A stretch of 64,000 nt of DNA, taken from the NCBI GenBank assembly GCA_963989385.1, contig OZ022506.1, forward strand, positions 62,879,434-62,943,433, in the 5' to 3' direction. Source of the stretch: Ctena decussata. Its lineage: Eukaryota > Mollusca > Bivalvia > Lucinida > Lucinidae. Positions 57,967-64,000 of this stretch are shown in pieces. Within the stretch, counting starts at the first letter, position 1. Each line of letters opens with the position of its first letter. Under the pieces are notes generated by a model, which saw nothing but the letters and a program-made list of their open reading frames with translations, did not search any database and had not been told where the DNA came from. The translations under genes were made by a program, and so were the position numbers.

Positions 57967-58047
57967 TTTTCCTCCAGTCACGCCCCCCTGGTGAAAGATT
58001 GTCAATTTTGGCGTATCACCAGTAAACAATTCAGATTCAGATTCAGA

Positions 58048-58702
58048 TCAACACTGTGAATAACATATTACAAAGCAGAGCCTGACTAGAAAATGCGACA
58101 TTTAATACCGGAAACGTTACATGTGTATGTACGTATTCAAGACGTATCATTTTCACCTAAAACAACCGTCGGTTTAAGTATGGGACTGCAGATTCCATTA
58201 GCATATTTTTGTTACATTGTTTTTTGGTAAAAATGTCAAACTGAGTCTCTAGCTAAATTTGTACGTTACTGGTTAATACCAGGTGAACCCTCCACGTATA
58301 CGGATGACAGCCTTGACCCTACGTCTGATCCCTCCGGTCTGACGTTGAATGTAATGAATGGTCAGCTCTCGCCACTCGCGATGTAGAGCTGCTTTTGGTT
58401 CGTCCAGATTCTATGCAGGAGGTCTATTTTCTGTAGGCGACGTCCAAGAATGTCACAGACGCGTTGATTTATTCTTTGCCATAGACAAAAATGTCAGAGG
58501 GTGCTTAACCTTTTTCCTGGTGTATAGTGGAAAATGATTCGGATACTATCAACAGACATTCCAAACTGAAATGTAAATCGTTACTTTTAAATTACTGGTA
58601 AATCAAAATAAGGCTGAAGAGCAACGAAACTGTTTCTGTAAGCTTGTGTTCTCAATGGCAAAAACCCTTGGTTGATTTATTTTCATATCTGTGGGCAAAC
58701 AG
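58048..58702. other. Gene 2 intron, 3' part
   Basis: No feature seen; ends with the acceptor GGCAAACAG (AG 58701-58702), which has a weak pyrimidine tract. Confidence 0.4.
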
Positions 58703-58819
58703 GGAGCGACAAAAGAAGAAATCCGAACAGAAGCTGATAAACTGCTTTACGCCTTTCCGGGAATGGATGCCCAGTTTGTGAAACGTTACTTGAAAGAGCT
58801 CATTTTCCAAGATAGTCAG
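58703..58819 (+). CDS. Gene 2, second coding exon (unknown protein)
   Basis: 117 nt, 39 codons, phase 0-0, donor CAG|GTATGT at 58820. Peptide GATKEEIRTEADKLLYAFPG, MDAQFVKRYLKELIFQDSQ: three short helices by composition. With exon 53280-53414 it makes an 84-residue N-terminal segment of alternating charged and hydrophobic positions. No stop follows in the exon, so the gene must continue, most likely beyond 64000, because I found no further exon in the window. Family unrecognised. Confidence 0.6.
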
Positions 58820-58868
58820 GTATGTATTGCAATGGGCTATTCTCTGGCGTTTTACAATTTAACTTTTT

Positions 58869-60008
58869 ATCCCCACGCACCACGAAGTGGCGAGGGGATA
58901 TAGGTTTTGTCCCGTACGTAAGTATGTACGTACGTACGAACGTATGTTCACTTTTTGTCATCGCTCTAGCGCCTACATTTCTCAACGGATTTTTAAATAA
59001 CTTCACACAAATGTAGGGCATGACAATATCTCGAGCAAGTTTGACTTTCAGGGTGAAAGTCGAACTTGCCCCTAGGTCAAGGTCACTGTGACATTTTTTA
59101 GAAAAACTAAACTTCACACAAATGTAGGGCATGACAATATCTCGAGCAAGTTCGACTTTCAGGGTGCTGCGCCCAAGGTCAAGGTCACTTTGGCTATTTT
59201 TAGAAAAACTTTGTCAGCGCTTTTGCGCCTACATTTCTCAATGGATTTTAAAGTTAATTCACACAAATGTAGGGCATGACAATATCTCGAGCAAGTTAGA
59301 CTTTCAGGGTGCTGCACCCAAGGTCAAGGTCACTGTGGCTATTTTTAGAAAAAGGACCTTTTTCATCGCTCTAGCGCCTACATTTCTCCATGGATTTTAA
59401 AATAACTTCACACAAATGTAGGGTATGACAATATCGCGAGCAAGTTCGACTTTCAGGATGCTGTGCTTAAAGTCAAGGTCACAGTGGCTATTTTCAGAAA
59501 AAAAATGTCATTGCTCTAGCGCCTACATTTATCAATGGATTCTCATATAACTTCACAATATATCATTATATTAAAGGTGATCAGCATAGAGATAGATTCA
59601 ATAGGTGCAAAAGTGCTGGTGCCTGTCAGCATTCTAATGCTTGTCATGACTGAAATATTTTCTATCATGTGAGATCTAATCCCCCGAATTCTTACGATGT
59701 CAGTGTCATATACAACCTTCACAATAAGGTCACATGCTTTTTGTGGAGTGGGGTATAGTGCAGTGGTTAGCGTGCTGGCCTTGCAATCCAAGTGTCGAGG
59801 GTTCGCTCCTCCACTTCTCCAGTCTTTCGGATGAGACTCACCTTTGCTATTAGTGGTACATTAAACTTAAATCAGTCACTAAGCTGTCACAGGCTTTTTG
59901 TTTTTTCATCCACATAACTATTCTATGTCATGAAATTCCCCAGTTCAGTGTTTGCCCACACCAAGTAGTCTTGTGCGAGGGGATTTGTATCGCCTGCGAT
60001 GCCTTGTT
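58869..60008 (+). mobile_element. Helentron-like element, ATCCCCACGCAC type
   Basis: 5' end ATCCCCACGCACCACGAAGT, GGCGAGGGGATATAGG. Tandem units of about 150 bp follow (TCTAGCGCCTACATTTCTCA, CACACAAATGTAGGGCATGA, CAATATCTCGAGCAAGTTCG, AAGGTCAAGGTCACTGTGGC). 3' end TGTGCGAGGGGATTTG (inverted match to ATCCCC-CGCAC), hairpin ATCGC-CT-GCGAT and GCCTTGTT at 60008. A SINE fragment sits inside at 59745. It begins 49 bp after gene 2 exon 2. Confidence 0.8.
59745..59885 (+). mobile_element. 3'-shortened SINE with tRNA-like head
   Basis: Head with GTATAGTGCAGTGGTTAGCG and GGGTTCGCTCC, then TCTTTCGGATGAGACT from the conserved core. Flanked by a 16 bp duplication GTCACAKGCTTTTTGT with one mismatch (59729-59744, 59886-59901). 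Confidence 0.85.
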
Positions 60009-60911
60009 ATACAAAGCCTTCGGCTAGCAATGGGAGTCAAAAACAGTCACGGTGGTCTTTGAAGCCTGTCAGTCTGAGATACATGTACGCCAAGTAGCTC
60101 TTGATTCGAGACAAACATAAAAAAATTTGGTATGCGGATGCATGACAATAAGGAGATGCACGCCATGCGTGTCAAACAGTGAATATCCCGATTAGACACA
60201 TTCATAGTCACAGGTACGGTAATTCGATATACCTGTATTCGGGCAATGTAATTCAAGCCCTATATCTCTAGAGTTATTTATCAATGTAATTTACTCATGC
60301 ATGCCACATAGTGATGGCTGGTTTTTTAAAATGACACCCGAATAGTCTTCAGAGGAACATATGATTCCAGTCTCAGAGGCGGGCAAATTAACCACATGCG
60401 TATTTTTGGTTACGGTTATATACGTTACATATCTAGCTTGACATAATATTTTGAACCTTTATTTATTTGTTTATTTTTATGCATGAAATTATTTAAAAAC
60501 TGCATTTGTGACCTCAGTTGTTCTTTTTCTTGTAATCTGTTACCAGCGGCTGCTGTAATAGTTTATTTATCCCGCCTAGCATTCTGGCTATTTTCTAAGT
60601 AAAACGAAGAGAGAACTCACAACAACCATTTTTACTCTCCAACGACTGGCCTTAATGACCATGATGAAGGCATGAAAAACATTCATGCTTTACTACATAT
60701 GCCCCTGGACCAACACTAATATGGGTGATGTGAAATGGTGTCAGGCTCACGGATCATCTCCATGTTCAGGCGGACAAACCGTATTATATCTGCTACATGT
60801 TTATACTTTTCTCGTTTATTAGTGGTTGGACGCACAGAAGGCCAACCCAGGAGCTGTGATGAAACAAAAACCATCAAGGTATAACTGATTCGGTACAGTG
60901 TAGTAAAACAT
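60009..60911. other. No feature seen
   Basis: No exon or repeat recognised. Confidence 0.4.
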
Positions 60912-61156
60912 ATATGAGCCGCGACACAAGAAAACCAACAAAGTGTCATGTGCACTGGTGAAGACTCAGATCAGCCTGGGCATCCGCCCAGTCTGATCAG
61001 AGTCTTCGCTGTGCGCTTAAAAGGTAGCTAAGGGTCTAAGTTAGCTCCATGCGGACAATAAAGTCTCTTATCAGACTGGGTGAATGCCCAAGTTAATCTG
61101 AGTCCGCGCTGGGCGCACATGCCACTTTGTTGGTTTTGCCATGTCGCGGCTCATAT
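60912..61156. mobile_element. MITE, GAGCCGCGACAC family, complete copy
   Basis: Near-perfect ends ATATGAGCCGCGACA / TGTCGCGGCTCATAT. Internal arms AAAACCAACAAAGTG / CACTTTGTTGGTTTT and AGACTCAGATCAGCCTGGGC / GCCCAAGTTAATCTGAGTC. 245 bp. Confidence 0.9.
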
Positions 61157-61340
61157 CTGAATTAGTCCTACCGTCCCCGAAAAGACGTGTCAGCAGTGGA
61201 ATCTATCATGTGGCTCTGGTCTCGTTTGGCGTAATGCATTATTGGAGCAAGACAAAACCAGGGTTGGGAATAAGAAATAAAAACCTGGTCCAACCTAAAC
61301 CATGATGCACACATCTTGGTGAGGAAACCATGCCCAGGGG

Positions 61341-61473
61341 TTATAAAACTTGAGTACATTCTCAAACTCTAAATAAAGCACACTGATTGGCGGCTTCCGA
61401 GCACATGCTCGGAAGCAGCTAATCAATTTGCTTTATTTTGAGTTTGAGATTATTCTCAAGTTCTATAACCTCG
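61341..61473. mobile_element. Foldback element, about 130 bp
   Basis: GTTATAAAACTTGAGTACAT, TCTCAAACTCTAAATAAAGC, TTCCGAGCA / TGCTCGGAA, then the reverse complement ending TTCTCAAGTTCTATAAC. One long hairpin. Confidence 0.8.
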
Positions 61474-61639
61474 AACCCTATTTCTACATATTTTTGTCTT
61501 TTCCGTTGCACCACTGATAGCGATGGCGACATCCTTGAGAAACCTGCACATCCCATGACTTAACTGATTGACAGGTGTGACGCTGACAGGTGCGCAAGAC
61601 GCTGTTAGGCCGCAATTTCTCATTTGGCCAATTGGAAAG

Positions 61640-61885
61640 GCCGGGCCCCAAGGTCATTTTTTTTCATGCTCAACTCATCTGAGCATGAAATTTTTCCTGC
61701 TTATAAATAGCAAATAGTACAGTTGTTTACTTCCTCTGTGTAGCTGAGTATGAAATTTTCTCTGCTTATGAATATGAAAATGCCAACATTAGTTGGCATT
61801 TTCTTATTTATCAACAGAGAAAATTTCATGCTCAGCACAGTTGAGCACGAAAAAAGTTTTATAACCTCGGGGCCTGGCCTGTCAG
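61640..61885. mobile_element. Foldback element, about 245 bp, with repeated TGAGCATGAAATTTT
   Basis: Ends GGGCCCCAAGGT and ACCTCGGGGCC. Arms repeat TGAGCATGAAATTTTTCCTG, AGTATGAAATTTTCTCTGCT and their complement CAGAGAAAATTTCATGCTCA. Centre hairpin AATGCCAAC-ATTA-GTTGGCATT. Confidence 0.75.
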
Positions 61886-62121
61886 TAAAGTAATCTTGAT
61901 TGCGGGCATGCATGTTGTTAATATCGGAGAAGGTGGAGGTGGTTTCCTGACCTATATTTGCCGATAGCCATAATGGGAGGTAATAACTATTTCATGCCTT
62001 GTAACAGTCCACAGGTTTGCACCCATCGTTGCTGTGGATGAACTGATCCATGGTTGCTTGCGGCCTAAGGCCTTGGGCAGCACTCTATCAACTCGTCCAG
62101 TCTATCTCGGGGAGAAGACAC

Positions 62122-62285
62122 GATGGATGGATGGATGACTTGTGATTTTACGTCCATTTAAACAATATTTCAGTCAAATCAAATGGAACCCTGTTTACTG
62201 ATGAAACAATTTCCGCCTCCAGCGAGACTCGAACACGGACAGGCCAGCGCATAGTCCGCTGAGCTACAGAGGCCCATCGAAAGAC
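62122..62285 (-). mobile_element. tRNA-derived SINE, minus strand, with (CATC)n tail
   Basis: Minus strand: GGGCCTCTGTAGCTCAGCGG (A-box) and GTGTTCGAGTCTCGC (B-box). The body ends TGACTGAAATATTG...ACGTAAAATCAC and the tail CATCCATCCATC. The anticodon arm looks shortened. A related 3' fragment is at 53880-53930. Confidence 0.7.
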
Positions 62286-62375
62286 ATGAAACAGGTATAT
62301 TATATTACCCAACCAAATCCTAATCATCATCACGACAAGCATTTTGACTGTCTCATGCTAATTTAACCCAGGCTG

Positions 62376-63100
62376 CATACTTAAGACTGTTGTGATAATC
62401 ACTGATTTGGGGCAAGGATGAAAATAAGCATAAAGTGCTGAAAATATGACAGATGGTCCCAAAACTTAGCAGAAGCCTTCTTTATGGTGTTTCTCACACT
62501 TTTGAACCCCGAAATGCAGGACTTGTTGGTGTTAAAAAGGTTTAATTAAAAAAGACCAAAGAGTAATTTTCTGCGCAAAAATATTAAAAAGACATCGTTA
62601 TTGAAAATAAATTTAGGTCTGAAAGTACTTTAATGCATAAAGAAAGGCGTCCTAGTAATCTTTTTTCCAACTCTTTCACACTTTATTAGGTTGAGCAGAT
62701 AAAAAAGAAATTGCCTGTGTCCAAATGTTTTCAGTAAAACGTAGGTGGCTCTACTTTTTCAAGGTTGAACAATTACACTTTCACACCTGTCTTGGTCTCA
62801 GCAATGTAGTATTTATACTGTATGTGCTATATAGGTACACCCGCCTATCCTATTTTTCATGACTGCATCCGGTATACATGCACCTAATAGATGGTTGAAC
62901 ATTTGAGAATAAACTACTGTTTTCATTTGCTCTAACTTACATTTTTGGGGGAAAAAATAAACAAATAATTTCTAGAACACTCTTCTTTCAAATACTAAAC
63001 TGTTTAAAAAATACGTGTGTTAGCTTTTACGGAGATACGTTAATTTTTAATGGTTTTATACAGATTCTTGTATTTACCATAAATAAATACCTAAACGCCC
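62376..63100. mobile_element. Foldback element, second member of the 10466 family
   Basis: Shares TGATAATCACTGATTTGGG, AGAGTAATTTTCTGCGCA, ACATCGTTATTGAAAATA and GGCGTCCTAGTAAT with 10466-11345. The right arm, more diverged, ends GGTTTTATACAGATTCTTG. Confidence 0.7.
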
Positions 63101-64000
63101 CTCAGAACTGTTACACCATGTAAGGTTTTCTACTGTTGCTAAGGCATGTGATTTTTGACTGTTTCCTTTTTACTGATTTAACGCCATGCAGAACTGCGAC
63201 AGTGTGGTATTGTCTCGGCCACGTGATATGTTGCCAAAGTATGTAAACAATGATTTGTCCGTAAAAAGCCTGGATGATCTTAAAATCTGAGCTGGGCTAT
63301 TTCCTGTTCCATGTGGACAACAGTCAAAGATATCGGTAGCAGTCGTTGTGGACGATCCGTTGCTCTGTCACCCGAGGCCGCCATCTACAGCACCGCAGGA
63401 CGATACTTTTGACTGTTGTCTCTACAAGGCATCAAAGTATGTACCTCCACCCTCCCCATATAGGCTCCGATTCATTATATCAGAGGACTGTTCTGTGATG
63501 GGAGGAAGCCGCAAGAAGTAGTTCTCAGTTGAATAGAGGCTGGAAAACAGAAGGAAACAGTCAACCATTCATACTTGCCAGTACCGGGTTTTAAACTATG
63601 CGGCAGAGGTGCATGTGGACAGGTTAGAGACAAACCTCGCTGCCGACTGAGTTATAGGGGTGCCTATAACCAGTGTAATATCATGTTTCCAGCATGCTAG
63701 GAAGGCCCATTAACGTCTGACGTCACGTACTGTGGCGCGCGACCGGGCGAGGAAATCAAAAGTATCTTTTAAATAGATGGCGAACGTGCCGGGAGAAAAG
63801 GGAGACCGGGACTACTTGATGCAATTTTTAGACTGTCAAAAATATATTATTCTGCATATAGTGGGCTTGGTAATAATAACAACTCGCCCTCGCCTTGCTT
63901 TGGACGACCAACAGTGCATCAGGTCGTCCATAGCAAGTGTCTTGGAGAGACGGGTGAGGGGAGGGTGCCGGCATTGTTAGAAGGGAGAAAGGTCTGACTA
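63101..64000. other. No supported gene; tRNA-like relic and GC-rich end
   Basis: A minus-strand tRNA-like piece (CTATAACTCAGTCGGCAGC) lies at 63640-63665. The last 250 bases are GC-richer (GGCGCGCGACCGGGCG) with an open frame from ATG 63777, but it has no splice or homology support. Confidence 0.3.

Larger units (their letters stand above)
54640..58047 (+). mobile_element. 5'-truncated CR1/L2/jockey-like LINE with intact RT, in gene 2 intron
   Basis: Starts inside the endonuclease domain near 54640 and ends after a TTCAGATTCAGATTCAGATC tail (58029-58048). Its coding frame is open except for an 834 bp insertion (55652-56485). ATTCAG-type tails and the FADD box fit CR1/L2/jockey-group elements; exact clade not assigned. 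The open frame argues for a recent insertion. Confidence 0.85.

Noticed and set aside
63777..63980. First exon of a gene at the right edge
   Set aside because: An ATG with acceptable context in GC-richer DNA, but no donor supported and no similarity recognised; kept only as a note.

Overview
The window looks like nuclear DNA of an animal, most likely a bivalve mollusc (a clam-type genome). It is AT-rich, has small exons separated by kilobase introns with GT/AG borders, and is packed with degenerate 150-440 bp tandem repeats carrying TCAAGGTCA and GTCCGTCCGTCC strings, which I associate with bivalve genomes. Species assignment is inference; no bacterial operon, CRISPR, rRNA or stand-alone tRNA gene was seen.

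Host genes are sparse. Gene 1 (3767-12402, +) is a four-exon, phase-compatible model of about 229 residues. Its last exon resembles the C-terminal domain of mitochondria-eating protein (MIEAP/SPATA18). Gene 2 (53280-58819, +, probably continuing past the window) has two supported exons of an unrecognised protein, with a LINE in the intron. An inverted pair of exon-like relics lies at 33.8-34.4 kb.

Most of the rest is mobile DNA. (a) At least six families of tandem-repeat-cored elements (at 4.2, 7.5, 22.8, 27.5, 30.9/31.7, 43.9, 47.5/48.0 and 58.9 kb) show variants of one terminal plan. A 5' end is repeated in inverted form near the 3' end, followed by a small hairpin and a CTTGTT or CTAGTT end. 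Where an empty site can be inferred there is no target duplication. This is the architecture of Helentron-type (HINE / oyster pearl-like) Helitrons. (b) Two LINE types: a 5'-truncated CR1/L2/jockey-like element with an open EN-RT frame (54.6-58.0 kb), and an older RTE-like type present twice on the minus strand (34.5-36.9 and 46.1-50.4 kb). (c) Several tRNA-headed SINEs, some with clear target-site duplications. (d) MITE and foldback families at 10.5, 13.7-20.2, 43.6, 53.0, 60.9 and 61.3-63.1 kb.

The two most distinctive structures are these. A 1.32 kb inverted-repeat element at 51607-52928 has both arms built from about 29 short palindromes spaced almost exactly 21 bp apart. A 3.76 kb near-palindrome at 39308-43063 has arms carrying the C-terminus of a predicted FEN/XPG-like plus CXC zinc-cluster protein, while the spacer holds its helix-hairpin-helix-like segment. 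Nesting is deep (LINE > Helentron-like > Helentron-like; Helentron-like > inverted Helentron-like > SINE), which lets insertion order be read directly.
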